The position numbers were made by a program, and so were the translations under genes. Below are positions 48,111 through 57,787 of a stretch of DNA of 64,000 nt, one piece after another. Each line of letters begins with the position of its first letter. Position 1 is the first letter of the stretch. Under the pieces are notes generated by a model. It was not told the DNA's origin and did no database searches. It worked only from the letters and a program-made list of their open reading frames with translations. The stretch covers positions 1 through 64,000 of the forward strand of contig NZ_JAALJH010000047.1 in the NCBI RefSeq assembly GCF_011064615.1. Reading direction: 5' to 3'. Source of the DNA: Aquisphaera insulae (lineage in GTDB: Bacteria; Planctomycetota; Planctomycetia; Isosphaerales; Isosphaeraceae).

Positions 48111-49897
48111 GGAGCGGACTCCTCTTGCGAGATCGGGAAGACCGCCCGGACGCGCGTCCCGGCGCCGGGGGAGCTGTCGATGTGGAACTGGCCGCGGAGC
48201 TCCGCCATGATCGACCGGCAGATGGCCAGGCCCAGGCCGTGGCCGTTCGCCTTGGTGGTGAAGAACGGCTCCTTCACCCGGGCCAGGTGCTCCGCGGGCA
48301 TGCCGCAGCCGTCGTCCTCGACGACCACCTCGATCGCGCCGCCGCCGAATCGCGCCCGGATCGAGACGTTCTGCCCCGGCCCGGTGGCGTCGCGGGCGTT
48401 GCTCAGCAGGTTGATGAAGAGCTGCTCGACGTCCGCCTGCACCGCCAGCAGCGGCGGCAGGTCCGCCGGGACGTCCACCGTCAGGCCCACCCCGCGACGG
48501 ACCAGGCCCTCGCGGAAGATCGCGAGCGCCCCGTCCACCGCATGGTTCAGGACGATCGCGGAGGGGTTGCGCGCCGTGCCCCGGGCGAAGTGGACCATCG
48601 CCCCGAAGATCCGCTTGCAGACCTGGATCGACCGCTCGACGCGGCGGAGGTCCTCGGCGGCGGTCGGGGCGTCGAAGTCCCCCTCGTCGAGCTCCGCCAC
48701 GAGCTGCTGGACCATCGGCAGCACCGCGCCCAGCGCGTTGTTGACGTCGTGCGAGACGCCCCGGGCCAGCTCCGCCATCGCGTGCTTCCGCTCCGCGATC
48801 AGCACCCGCTGCTCCAGCAGCTCCGCCCGCTGCGCGTTCTGGAGGGCGACGGCCGCCTGGGGCAGGAACTGCGAGATCAGGTCGACCTCGTACGCGCAGA
48901 AGGCCCCCGGGTGGACCGAGGCGATCTTGAGGATGCCGAGCAGCCCCCCCTTGGTCGCGAGCGAGGCGCAGAGGATGGCCCCCTCCGCCGGGACCGCCGG
49001 CACGTCCGGGCCGCCGGCGCGGGAGCCGTGGGCGTCCTCGTCGTAGTCCAGCAGGTCGGCCAGGCCGGCCGTGTCGGTCCCCGTCCAGTTGATCCAGCCC
49101 TTGCCGTTGCGGTCGAAGCCGCAGACGTACGGGCGGTCGAGCACCTCGCGGAGGGGCGGCGGCAGCGGCAGCTTGCGGCCGACGTTACGCCCCTTCGCCT
49201 TCTGCCAGGCGATCTGCTCGGCGACGATCTCCAGCGAGCCGGATTCGCCGTCGTGGATCAGGAGCGCGGCCGAGTGGTCATAGCCGGTCAACGAGCGGAT
49301 CCCGTGGAGCAGCTCGTAGGAGAGATGCTTGGGGAGGCTCTGTTCGAGGATCTTCCGGTCGACCCGGGCACGGACCTCGCGGATCCGCTCGCGGTCGATG
49401 CCGTCGATGATCTCGTTGGCGACCGAGCCGAGCATCGAGAAGCCCTGGCGCGCGTCCCAGTTGAACTCCCTGCGCGTGTCGCGGACGGCGAGGATCCCCC
49501 ACATCCGCCCCTTGCGGCGGATCCGCGCCAGCATCAGCTCGGGGGGGATGCGAACCTTCCGGCCGCGGAGGAAGTCGGAGAGCATCGTCCGGTCCCAGGC
49601 CGAGCCCTCCGGGATCGTCGCCTGGAGCCGGATCCCGACGGGCCCCGGCTCGCCCACGACCACGGCGCCCTCGGCCGCCCCGAAGAGGTCCATGGCCAGC
49701 TTCGTGGCCGCGCGGAGGACCTTGTCGTCCTCCCGGCCGTCGCGGTACTGGAGGCGGAACTGCCAGAGCTGCGGGACCAGGCCGGGCAGGGGGGCGGCGG
49801 GGCCGCTCGCCTCGGCGGCGTGCGCCGGGCCCTCGTTCGCCGCGATCCGCTTCTTTTCCGGGTTCGATTTGCCCACGAACGCGCCCTGATCCCGCAT
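48107..49897 (-). CDS. GAF-domain histidine kinase
   Basis: A 596-residue soluble kinase. Two GAF-like regions (about residues 35-175 and 195-365) precede a phospho-acceptor region with SHDVNNALGAVLP (His in the H-box), and a HATPase domain (N box LINLLSNARDA, VVEDDGCGMP, EPFFTTKANGHGLGLAI). No membrane segment, so the input is cytosolic. ATG 49897 is preferred to a TTG at 49903. It is translationally coupled to the PP2C regulator, its expected partner. Confidence 0.92.
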   Translation of the reverse strand: MRDQGAFVGKSNPEKKRIAANEGPAHAAEASGPAAPLPGLVPQLWQFRLQYRDGREDDKVLRAATKLAMDLFGAAEGAVVVGEPGPVGIRLQATIPEGSAWDRTMLSDFLRGRKVRIPPELMLARIRRKGRMWGILAVRDTRREFNWDARQGFSMLGSVANEIIDGIDRERIREVRARVDRKILEQSLPKHLSYELLHGIRSLTGYDHSAALLIHDGESGSLEIVAEQIAWQKAKGRNVGRKLPLPPPLREVLDRPYVCGFDRNGKGWINWTGTDTAGLADLLDYDEDAHGSRAGGPDVPAVPAEGAILCASLATKGGLLGILKIASVHPGAFCAYEVDLISQFLPQAAVALQNAQRAELLEQRVLIAERKHAMAELARGVSHDVNNALGAVLPMVQQLVAELDEGDFDAPTAAEDLRRVERSIQVCKRIFGAMVHFARGTARNPSAIVLNHAVDGALAIFREGLVRRGVGLTVDVPADLPPLLAVQADVEQLFINLLSNARDATGPGQNVSIRARFGGGAIEVVVEDDGCGMPAEHLARVKEPFFTTKANGHGLGLAICRSIMAELRGQFHIDSSPGAGTRVRAVFPISQEESAP

Positions 49898-50048
49898 GGC
49901 CAACCGACCGAACGTCCCCGATCATTGTTCCAGGATCGGCCCCCTCGCCGCAATGGCGGGATCGTCCTGGCGGGCGCTTGAAAGGGCCGCGGCCCTTGCC
50001 GTAACCTGACATCAACGAATTGGCCCGCCGCCCGCAGGAGGACGCCAG

Positions 50049-50354
50049 ATGCTGATCGTCCACGTCCAGATCGAGGTGAAGCCCGAGCACGTCGACGCCT
50101 TCAAGGTCGCCTCGGCGGACAACTCGCGGAACAGCCTGATGGAGCCGGGGATCGCCCGGTTCGACGTCCTCCAGCAGCAGGACGACCCCACGAAATTCGT
50201 CCTCGTGGAGATCTACACGACGGAGGACGCCCCCGCCGCCCACAAGCAGACCGACCATTACAAGCGCTGGGCCGCGACCGTCGCGCCGATGATGGCCGCG
50301 CCCCGGACCGGACTGAAGTACAGCAAGCTCTTCCCCCAGGACGGCACGCCTTGA
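50049..50354 (+). CDS. ABM-family monooxygenase-like protein (LsrG-type)
   Basis: A 101-residue ABM-domain protein: IVHVQIEVKPEHVDAFKVAS, RFDVLQQQDDPTKFVLVEIY, HYKRWAATVAPMM. The small ferredoxin-like fold matches LsrG/YgiN-type monooxygenases or isomerases. It ends TGA overlapping the TTG start of the alcohol dehydrogenase (four-base overlap), so the two are coupled. GGAGGA precedes the ATG. Confidence 0.88.
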   Translation: MLIVHVQIEVKPEHVDAFKVASADNSRNSLMEPGIARFDVLQQQDDPTKFVLVEIYTTEDAPAAHKQTDHYKRWAATVAPMMAAPRTGLKYSKLFPQDGTP

Positions 50355-51511
50355 AATTCGAGTTCGCCACCGCCGGGCGCGTCCTCTTCGGCCGCGGCGC
50401 GATCCGCGAGGTCCCCGACCTGGCCCGCGGCCTGGGCCGGCGTGCCCTCCTGGTCCTGGGCAAGTCCGGCCGGGGCGGCGACGCCATGGCCACCGCGCTC
50501 GACGCGGCCGGCATCCCGAGCGCCCGCTACCGCGTCGCCGGCGAGCCGACCACGACCATGGTGGACGAGGCCTCGGCCCTGGCCCGGCGATCCGGCTGCG
50601 ACCATGTCGTTTCGCTGGGCGGCGGCAGCGTGATCGACCTGGGCAAGGCCGTCGCCGGGATGCTCGCGAACCCCGGTGAGGTGCTGGACTATCTGGAAGT
50701 CGTCGGCCGGGGCCTGCCGCTGGCCAATCCCGCGCTGCCGTCGATCGCCATCCCGACCACGTCCGGCACCGGCGCCGAGGTCACCCGCAACGCCGTGCTC
50801 GACGTCGCCGGCAAGCACGTCAAGGTCAGCCTGCGGAGCTATCATCTGCTCCCCCGCGCGGCGGTCGTCGATCCGGCGCTCACCGACGAGCTGCCGCCCG
50901 CGATCACGGCGTACACGGGCATGGACGCGGTCACGCAACTGATCGAGGCGTTCGTCAGCCACGCCGCCAGCCCGATGACCGACGGCGTCTGCCGCGAGGG
51001 CCTGCGGCTGGCCGCCGGGGCCATCGTCCCCGCCTTCGAGGACGGCGCGAACCGGGCCGCGCGCGACGCGATGAGCGTCGCGGCCACCTTCAGCGGCATG
51101 GCGCTCGCCAACGCGAAGCTCGGCGCCGTGCACGGCTTCGCCGGAGTCCTCGGCGGGGTCACCGGCCACGCCCACGGCGCGATCTGCGCCCGCCTCCTGC
51201 CGTTCGTCTGCGAGGCCAACGTCCGCGCCCTGCAAGAGTCCGGATCTCCCGAGGCCTCTCGCACGCTCGACCGCTACGCCGAGGTCGCGCGGATCCTCAC
51301 CGCCGACCCGTCCGCGCGGCCCGAGGACGCCGCCGCCTGGGCCCGCCGCGTCGGCGAGCGGTTCGCGATCCCCCCGCTCGGCGCCGCCGGCCTGAAGTCA
51401 TCCGACTTCCCGGCCATCATCCCCGCCGCCGAGCGGGCCAGCAGCATGCAGGGGAACCCGATCAAGCTGCCGGCCGATGAGCTGCGAGCGATCCTCGAGG
51501 CGGCGATGTGA
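50351..51511 (+). CDS. Iron-type alcohol dehydrogenase family protein
   Basis: A 386-residue group III (iron-containing) dehydrogenase: GGGSVIDLGKAVAG (NAD site), IAIPTTSGTGAEVT, and metal-site region GMDAVTQLIEAFVSH and LGAVHGFAGVLGG...HAHGAI. In the usual metal site the first His follows MDAxT as H; here it is Gln (TQLIE), a variant I recall in maleylacetate-reductase-like members. The TTG start overlaps the ABM gene. Substrate unknown. Confidence 0.9.
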   Translation: MKFEFATAGRVLFGRGAIREVPDLARGLGRRALLVLGKSGRGGDAMATALDAAGIPSARYRVAGEPTTTMVDEASALARRSGCDHVVSLGGGSVIDLGKAVAGMLANPGEVLDYLEVVGRGLPLANPALPSIAIPTTSGTGAEVTRNAVLDVAGKHVKVSLRSYHLLPRAAVVDPALTDELPPAITAYTGMDAVTQLIEAFVSHAASPMTDGVCREGLRLAAGAIVPAFEDGANRAARDAMSVAATFSGMALANAKLGAVHGFAGVLGGVTGHAHGAICARLLPFVCEANVRALQESGSPEASRTLDRYAEVARILTADPSARPEDAAAWARRVGERFAIPPLGAAGLKSSDFPAIIPAAERASSMQGNPIKLPADELRAILEAAM

Positions 51512-52628
51512 TGCCCGCGGGGCACGGCCCGGGCTCAGTAGGACTCGGCGGAGACCACCTCGCCGCCGGCCCGCGTGCTGAGGGCCACATCCAGGTCGCC
51601 CGGCTCACCGATTCCTTGATCGAACGGACGCTGCCGTCCAGGAACGCCGCGTTGACCACCTGCGGGTGGTACGAAGATGCCGGCTTGATCATGAACCACC
51701 AGTGCTGATCGTTGATCTCCGTGAAGGCATCGTCGACGCAGCAGGTCTGGTTCGGGCCTCGCATGGTGTTGAACCAGTTCCGCCAGAGGGAGCCGTTCAA
51801 CCAGGGATAGCCCTTGAATCGCCACATGTCCCAGGGGATCGGGCTCGTCGGCCACGACACCGCGTCGCACATCGCCATGGCCTGATCGGCGGTCGTGTCG
51901 GGGCCGATGGCCGCCCTGAAGCATTCCGAGACGCGCGTCCGAGGGGCCGCGGGATTGATGGGGCCGTTCGCGACCTCGGAAAGCAAGAGCGTCTGGCTGG
52001 ACCCGTCGAGGCACGATTCGATCCCGATCGCGCCGAGCGGAGGATCGGGGGGTGCGACAACCTTCTTGCTCATCCGGTACGACCGCCCGAAGAGGCCGTC
52101 CCAGGAACGCGTCCGGAGCCACCACGTCCCCGAATTCCAGGCGTAGTTCGTCGCCCAGTACGAGGGCTGCCCGCGGAGCCAGACCGGGTCCGGGGAATCG
52201 ACGTGGATCTCGGACGGACACACATACAGGCCGATGCGCGTCTGGCCGGCCGTCACGGAGATGGCGTCCATCCACGTCGGATCCTTGTCACCGGAGCCGA
52301 ACCCCTCCGACTTCGTCAGCACGATGAAGTTGATCGAGTCGTAGATGGTATGCTGTTCGAGATACGGGAGGATGGCGACGTGCGCGGAGAAATCCCCGGG
52401 CATCTCGCCCATCGGCAGCTTCTGATTGGCGTCGTGGTACTGCGAGACGGCCAGGGCCATCTGCTTGAGGTTGCCCAGGCACTGGGCCCGCCGGGCCGCC
52501 TCGCGGGCCAACTGGACCGCCGGCACCAGCAACGCGACGAGGATGGCGATCACGACGACGACGACCAGGAGCTCGATCAGCGTGAATCCGGATCGTTCGG
52601 GCGCCTTCGCGCCCTTGACTCTCGCCAT
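51462..52628 (-). CDS. DUF1559 pseudopilin-like protein with frameshifted end
   Basis: A 388-residue protein with the prepilin motif SGFTLIELLVVVVVIAILVA (type III-like leader), AREAARRAQCLGNLKQMALA, and the family's C-terminal block HPQVVNAAFLDGSVRSIKESVSRATWM. The expected ending, ALSTRAGGEVVSAESY then a stop at 51535, lies in another frame: an extra CA at 51587-51590 (read ATGTGG instead of ATGG) shifts the frame and adds an arginine/proline-rich tail to 51462. Either a real recent mutation or a sequence error. ATG 52628 fits the leader. Confidence 0.85.
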   Translation of the reverse strand: MARVKGAKAPERSGFTLIELLVVVVVIAILVALLVPAVQLAREAARRAQCLGNLKQMALAVSQYHDANQKLPMGEMPGDFSAHVAILPYLEQHTIYDSINFIVLTKSEGFGSGDKDPTWMDAISVTAGQTRIGLYVCPSEIHVDSPDPVWLRGQPSYWATNYAWNSGTWWLRTRSWDGLFGRSYRMSKKVVAPPDPPLGAIGIESCLDGSSQTLLLSEVANGPINPAAPRTRVSECFRAAIGPDTTADQAMAMCDAVSWPTSPIPWDMWRFKGYPWLNGSLWRNWFNTMRGPNQTCCVDDAFTEINDQHWWFMIKPASSYHPQVVNAAFLDGSVRSIKESVSRATWMWPSARGPAARWSPPSPTEPGPCPAGITSPPRGSLAAHRPAA

Positions 52629-52740
52629 GGCATCGTACCCCCGATGGTCGGCCAGTCGAACATGGTGGCGGCATCCACCCGCGTCCCCGGGGCACGATGA
52701 TACCCCCCCGAACACCGAGGAACAACGGAGACTCTGACGG

Positions 52741-54936
52741 TTGTCTAACAAACATGCCAGCTTTCGTGTCGCCGCGATCACCGGTGGTGTCGTCGTGATG
52801 CTCATCGCCCTGCCCGACGTCGGCGCCGACGAACCACCCGTACTCCCCGTCGGCCTCGACGCCGTCCGCCAGTGGGAGCGCTGGCCGCTCCTGCGGACGG
52901 GCGTGCGGACATACATGCGCAGCACCTACGACCGGACGGGCGGGAACGAGGGGGCCGACGCCGGCCATTTCCTCTACCAGGAGGCGGACGACGCCAATGT
53001 GACCCTGGACCTGGCCGGGCCGGGGCTGATCTGCTTCACGCGGTTCAACCACTGGCACGGCAGCCCGTGGGCCCACGAGGTCGACGGCGTCCGCCGGATC
53101 GTCCGCGAATCGAGCACGGCCGACCCGCTCCATCCCGACCCCAAGGCCACGTTCCTCCCCGCCGACCTCTTCCCGGAGCCGCTGGCCTTCACCTGGTCCA
53201 CGACGAAGGGCGCGGACCTGTCGTGGGTCCCGATCCCCTTCGAGGAGACCTATCGCCTGGCCTACGGCCGGACGCACTACGGCACCGGCTACTACATCTT
53301 CCAGCGGTTCCTCCCCGGGCAGAGGCTCTCCGCGCCGATCCGCTCGTGGGACTTCGCCACGCCGCCGGCCGCGGACGTCCTGGAGCTGCTGCGGCGATCC
53401 GCCGACGAGCTCGCGCCGAGGGCCGGCGGCGCGGAGGCATCGGGGGTCGCGAGCCTCAGGCCCGGCGACGCCGCCCCCTTGAGCGGCCTCCCCGCCGGCC
53501 CGGCGATGATCCGCGCGGTCACGCTCAGCGCCCCGCGAGCCCAGGCCCTCGCGCTCGGCCGATCGCGGCTGCGGATCACCTGGGACGATCGCGCGGAGCC
53601 GTCCGTCGACGCTCCCGTCGCGCTCTTCTTCGGCGCCGGGACGCTCTACAACCGCGACGGCCGCGAGTACCTCGTGAGGGCCTTCCCGGTCTCCGTCCGG
53701 TTCGACGCCGACCGCGTGAACCTCGCGTGCGTCCTCCCCATGCCCTTCTTCCGCTCGGCTCGCGTCGAGCTGATCGGCGGCACGGATCCGGTGGACGACG
53801 TGCGCTGGTCCGTGCGCTGGTCGGGCCTCGCCGACCCCGCCGATCACCTCGCTCACTTCCACGCGACGTACCGCGACCACCCCACGCCCGAGCCCGGCCG
53901 CGACCTGATGCTCCTGGACACGACGCGGGCGGAAGGGGGCGGCGACTGGTCGGGGCACCTCGTCGGGACCTCGTTCGTCTTCTCGCACCGCGCCGTCCTG
54001 ACCACGCTGGAGGGGGACCCGCGGTTCTACTTCGACGACGGCGAATCCCCCCAGGCCCAGGGGACCGGCACCGAGGAGTGGGGCGGCGGCGGCGACTACT
54101 GGGGCGGCCGGAACATGACCTTGCCCTTCGCCGGCCACCCCGTCGGCGCGATCGACGCGGCCCACGCGAGGGACCCGGAGGACCTCATCGAATCCGCCTA
54201 TCGCTTCCTCCTCTCCGACCTGATGCCATTCGGCAAGAACGCAAGGATCACCCTCGAGCACGGCGGCACGAACGAATCGACCGAGCACTACGAGACCCTG
54301 ACCTACTGGTACGGCCGCCCCGGCGCGACGCTCATCCGCACCGATAGCCTCGCCGTCGGCGATCCCGAGTCCGAGCGCGCCCACGGCTACCGCTCGCCCG
54401 ACGCCTCGGCCCCGTACGAGATCGTCTCGCGGTTCGAGCGGGGCGTGGACCACCTGCACGGCAGGGAGATCTACCCCGCGCAACGCGAACGCGGCCGGTC
54501 GACGACGGGGACCTCCGAGTTCACCCTCAAGCTCGCCCCGTCGAATTCGGGCGTGATGCTCCGCCGCCGCCTCGATTACGCCTTCCCCGACCAGCGGGCC
54601 GAACTGGATGTCGCGGACGCGGACGCGCCGGGCGAGCCCGCCTGGCAGCCGGCCGGCACGTGGTATCTGGCCGGCTCGAACACCTGCGTCTACTCGAACC
54701 CGAAGGGGGAGCTCGACGGCCCGCAGCACATCGTCCAGACCTCCAATCGACGCCTCCGCGAGGATGAGATCCTGCTGCCCATCTCCGCGACTCGGGGCCG
54801 CAAGGCCATCCGCGTGCGGGTCCGCTTCAGGCCCGTGAACCGGCCGCTCTTCCCCGGCCGGCCGATGGCGGCCCGGGCGTGGAGCGAGATCCGGTATGAG
54901 GCGTGGTGCTACGCGAGGGCTGAGAGAGCCTTCTGA
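52741..54936 (+). CDS. GH172/DUF2961-family secreted protein
   Basis: A 731-residue secreted protein with a signal peptide (about residues 1-29) and the DUF2961 core: a double-jelly-roll pattern with FTRFNHWHGSPW, YFDDGESPQAQGTGTEEWGGG (conserved acidic residues), and LEHGGTNESTEHYETL. Related enzymes are glycoside hydrolases (family 172). Substrate unknown. The TTG at 52741 is used since the signal peptide starts there; an ATG at 52799 would cut it. Confidence 0.87.
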   Translation: MSNKHASFRVAAITGGVVVMLIALPDVGADEPPVLPVGLDAVRQWERWPLLRTGVRTYMRSTYDRTGGNEGADAGHFLYQEADDANVTLDLAGPGLICFTRFNHWHGSPWAHEVDGVRRIVRESSTADPLHPDPKATFLPADLFPEPLAFTWSTTKGADLSWVPIPFEETYRLAYGRTHYGTGYYIFQRFLPGQRLSAPIRSWDFATPPAADVLELLRRSADELAPRAGGAEASGVASLRPGDAAPLSGLPAGPAMIRAVTLSAPRAQALALGRSRLRITWDDRAEPSVDAPVALFFGAGTLYNRDGREYLVRAFPVSVRFDADRVNLACVLPMPFFRSARVELIGGTDPVDDVRWSVRWSGLADPADHLAHFHATYRDHPTPEPGRDLMLLDTTRAEGGGDWSGHLVGTSFVFSHRAVLTTLEGDPRFYFDDGESPQAQGTGTEEWGGGGDYWGGRNMTLPFAGHPVGAIDAAHARDPEDLIESAYRFLLSDLMPFGKNARITLEHGGTNESTEHYETLTYWYGRPGATLIRTDSLAVGDPESERAHGYRSPDASAPYEIVSRFERGVDHLHGREIYPAQRERGRSTTGTSEFTLKLAPSNSGVMLRRRLDYAFPDQRAELDVADADAPGEPAWQPAGTWYLAGSNTCVYSNPKGELDGPQHIVQTSNRRLREDEILLPISATRGRKAIRVRVRFRPVNRPLFPGRPMAARAWSEIRYEAWCYARAERAF

Positions 54937-55007
54937 CAGCGGCGTGACGGAACTGACGCCCTGTGATAGGCTCGAGGTACAGGCACGGAATGGGGAGAAA
55001 CGAAAGC

Positions 55008-55253
55008 ATGGAACGAATCAACGACTCGATGGCTTTTCGCGATTTCCTCGACGCCAGGCTCGCTGAAGGGGGCGGACCTGTGCGTCTCGATGAAGTCCTG
55101 AAACTCTGGGAATACGAGAACCTGACCGAAGAAGAACGTTCGGAGGTGCTGGCCTCGATTCGCCAGGGTTTGGCCGACGCCGATGCGGGCAGGGTCCGAT
55201 CGATCGAGGAATTCGACCGGGACTTCCGGGCGAGGCGAGGGCACCCTGGCTGA
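55008..55253 (+). CDS. Orphan antitoxin-like small protein
   Basis: An 81-residue acidic protein (FRDFLDARLAEGGG, EVLKLWEYENLTEEERSEVLASIRQGLADADAG, SIEEFDRDFRARRG). The composition and ending resemble small addiction-module antitoxins, but no toxin gene is adjacent. GGAG about ten bases before the ATG decides the start. Family assignment is weak. Confidence 0.65.
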   Translation: MERINDSMAFRDFLDARLAEGGGPVRLDEVLKLWEYENLTEEERSEVLASIRQGLADADAGRVRSIEEFDRDFRARRGHPG

Positions 55254-55276
55254 ACCACGACAGGATGCGTCCAACA

Positions 55277-55440
55277 CTTGTAGGGTGTGTCAAGCGAAGC
55301 GCAGACGCACCGGATCGGCTCGGCCCCGAGTATGGCGCAGGCCCCGTCTCGCACAGGGCTCGTGGCCCTCGGATTCCCGGCTCTTCCCCCATACCCAAGC
55401 GGTTCGGTGCGTCTGCGCTTCGCTTGACACACCCTACAAG
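55277..55440. repeat. Perfect 36-bp inverted-repeat element
   Basis: The 36-base arms 55277-55312 and 55405-55440 are perfectly complementary (core gtgtgtcaagcgaagcgc), separated by 92 bases without coding capacity. The short open frames across it are not genes. This matches the look of a small non-autonomous mobile element; similar cttgtagggtgtgtc arms are widespread repeats in bacteria, as I recall. Confidence 0.85.
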
Positions 55441-55531
55441 ACACGTTGATATTATCGTTTGTGCATTTCATACTCACGCGATCGACATTCCCGCCGGATG
55501 AGCCGGCAAGATCCTATCCACGGGGCGACTC

Positions 55532-57052
55532 ATGGAAGACTGGCTCTCCGACTATCTCCGCCGCATCCTGACCGCCCGCGTCTATGATGTCGCGATCGAG
55601 TCTCCCCTGGAGCGGGCCGCCAGGCTCTCGGCACGGCTCGGGAACCGGGTCTGGCTGAAGCGTGAGGACACGCAGCCCGTCTTCAGCTTCAAGCTCCGCG
55701 GGGCGTACAACAAGATGGCCGGGCTCTCGGACGAGCAGCGGGCCAGCGGGGTCATCTGCGCCTCGGCGGGGAACCACGCACAGGGCGTGGCGCTGGGCGC
55801 CCGGCGGCTCGGCTGTCGCGCGGTGGTGGTCATGCCGCTGACGACGCCGCGGCTCAAGTCGGACGCCGTGCGCTCGCTCGGCGGCGAGGTGGTCCTGCAC
55901 GGGGACAGCTACTCGGACGCCCACCGGCACGCGGCCGAACTCCAGGCGATCCACGGATACACGTTCGTCCATCCATTCGACGACCCGGCCGTGATCGCGG
56001 GGCAGGGGACCGTCGGCATGGAGATCCTCCGCCAGCACCAGGGGCCGATCCATGCCGTCTTCGTCGCCATCGGCGGCGGCGGGCTGATCTCCGGCGTGGC
56101 CGCCTACATCAAGGCCGTGCGGCCTGAAATCAAGGTCATCGGCGTCCAGATGACGGACTCGGACGCCATGGTCCGCTCGGTCAAGGCCGGCGAGCGAGTG
56201 CCGCTCGACGAGGTCGGGCTGTTCTCGGACGGGACGGCCGTCAAGCTCGTGGGCGAGGAGACGTTCCGCCTCACGCGGGCCCTCGTCGATGACTTCGTCG
56301 TCGTGGACACGGACGCCGTCTGCGCCGCGATCAAGGACGTCTTCGAGGACACGCGGAGCGTCATGGAGCCGGCCGGGGCGATGGGCGTGGCCGGGCTCAA
56401 GCAGTACGCGGCGACGCATCGGCTGGAGGACCGGGCGCTCGTCGCGATCACCTGCGGGGCGAACATGAACTTCGACCGCCTGCGGTTCGTCGCCGAGCGG
56501 GCCGAGGTGGGCGAGGAGCGGGAGGCCCTCTTCGCGGTCACGATCCCGGAGGAACGCGGCAGCTTCCGCCGACTCTGCGAGATCCTCGGCGACCGCAGCG
56601 TCACGGAGTTCAGCTACCGGATCTCCGACGAGCGGCAGGCCCACGTCTTCGTCGGCCTGGCCACGAGCAACCGCGCCGAGGCCGCGGAGATCCTCCGGGC
56701 CTTCGCCGACCACCGGTTCGCCGCGGTGGACCTCGTGGGCGACGAGCTCTCCAAGGAGCACGTCCGCTACATGGTCGGCGGCCGCAGCGCCCTCGCCCGC
56801 GATGAGCGCCTCTACCGATTCGAGTTCCCCGAGCGCCCGGGGGCCCTGATGCGGTTCCTCTCGAGCATGCCGCCGGACTGGAACATCAGCCTCTTCCACT
56901 ATCGCAACCAGGGCGCCGACTACGGCCGGATCCTCGTCGGCATCCAGGTCCCCCCCGACGAGAAGGCCGACTTCCGCGCCTTCCTCGACACCCTCGCCTA
57001 CCCGTGCGTCGACGAGACCGAGAACCCGGTGTACCGGCTCTTCCTGCGGTAA
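55532..57052 (+). CDS. ilvA: Threonine dehydratase, biosynthetic
   Basis: A 506-residue enzyme of the isoleucine pathway, deaminating threonine to 2-oxobutanoate with PLP. The PLP lysine is in FSFKLRGAYN (about residue 54), the cofactor loop SAGNHAQGVALGA and GGGGLISGVA are intact, and the C-terminus holds two ACT-like regulatory domains (about residues 330-420 and 425-500), so feedback control by isoleucine is likely. GGGGCG precedes the ATG. No other branched-chain gene is nearby. Confidence 0.93.
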   Translation: MEDWLSDYLRRILTARVYDVAIESPLERAARLSARLGNRVWLKREDTQPVFSFKLRGAYNKMAGLSDEQRASGVICASAGNHAQGVALGARRLGCRAVVVMPLTTPRLKSDAVRSLGGEVVLHGDSYSDAHRHAAELQAIHGYTFVHPFDDPAVIAGQGTVGMEILRQHQGPIHAVFVAIGGGGLISGVAAYIKAVRPEIKVIGVQMTDSDAMVRSVKAGERVPLDEVGLFSDGTAVKLVGEETFRLTRALVDDFVVVDTDAVCAAIKDVFEDTRSVMEPAGAMGVAGLKQYAATHRLEDRALVAITCGANMNFDRLRFVAERAEVGEEREALFAVTIPEERGSFRRLCEILGDRSVTEFSYRISDERQAHVFVGLATSNRAEAAEILRAFADHRFAAVDLVGDELSKEHVRYMVGGRSALARDERLYRFEFPERPGALMRFLSSMPPDWNISLFHYRNQGADYGRILVGIQVPPDEKADFRAFLDTLAYPCVDETENPVYRLFLR

Positions 57053-57142
57053 TTAGGCAAGCGCGGCGAATCGGGCGAAAATCGCGGCGCGTCCCGTCTC
57101 CATTGATTGAAGCCCGCAGTACTCACGCGTATCGTGGATGGC

Positions 57143-57787
57143 ATGTCACCATCCCCAGGCCAGGTCCCGGACCTCGTCGCCCGCGCCGCCGCGGGGGATC
57201 GCGAGGCGATCGTCGAGCTGCTCGACCACTACCGGCCGCGGCTCCGGCGGATGGTGGCGATGCGGCTCGATCCGAGGCTCCGCGGCCGCGTGGACGCCTC
57301 GGACGTGATCCAGGAGGGCTACCTCGACGCGATGCGGCGGCTCGACGAGTTCATCCGCGACCCGGCGGTGCCGTTCTACATCTGGCTCCGTTTCCTGGTG
57401 GGCCAGCGGGTGCAGGAGCAGCACCGCCGCCATCTCGGCGCCCCGGGGCGCGACGTCGGCCGCGAGGTCTCCATCTACCGCGGGGCGATGCCCGGCGCCA
57501 GCACCGGGGCGCTCGCCGCGCGACTGCTCGGCAAGCTCACCAACCCCTTCGAGGCCGCCTTGCGGACCGAGCGGAAGGTCCGCCTCCAGGAGGCCCTCAA
57601 CCGCATGGACCCGCTGGACCGCGAGATCCTGGTCATCCGCCACTACGAGCAGATGACCAACAGCGACGCCGCCGCGGCCCTGGGCCTGGAGCAGTCGGCC
57701 GCGAGCAAGCGCTACACGCGGGCGCTGACCCGCCTGAAGGAGATCCTGGCGGAGATCCGCGGCACCGGCTCGGAAGGTGGGACATGA
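57143..57787 (+). CDS. Planctomycete-type sigma-70 (TIGR02984-like)
   Basis: A 214-residue sigma factor of the Sig-70 group found mostly in planctomycetes: an N-terminal LVARAAAGDREAIVELLDHYRPRLRRMV region 2, DASDVIQEGYLDAMRRL, and a region 4 RLQEALNRMDPLDREILVIRHYEQMTNSDAAAALG with SKRYTRALTRLKEIL. The stop overlaps the kinase start (ATGA). The pair is typical: sigma factor and Ser/Thr kinase in one operon. ATG 57143 is used; a TTG at 57107 would add 12 residues. Confidence 0.88.
   Translation: MSPSPGQVPDLVARAAAGDREAIVELLDHYRPRLRRMVAMRLDPRLRGRVDASDVIQEGYLDAMRRLDEFIRDPAVPFYIWLRFLVGQRVQEQHRRHLGAPGRDVGREVSIYRGAMPGASTGALAARLLGKLTNPFEAALRTERKVRLQEALNRMDPLDREILVIRHYEQMTNSDAAAALGLEQSAASKRYTRALTRLKEILAEIRGTGSEGGT

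Noticed and set aside
55183..55501. Two short open frames across the inverted-repeat element
   Set aside because: They translate both repeat arms and have no ribosome site.
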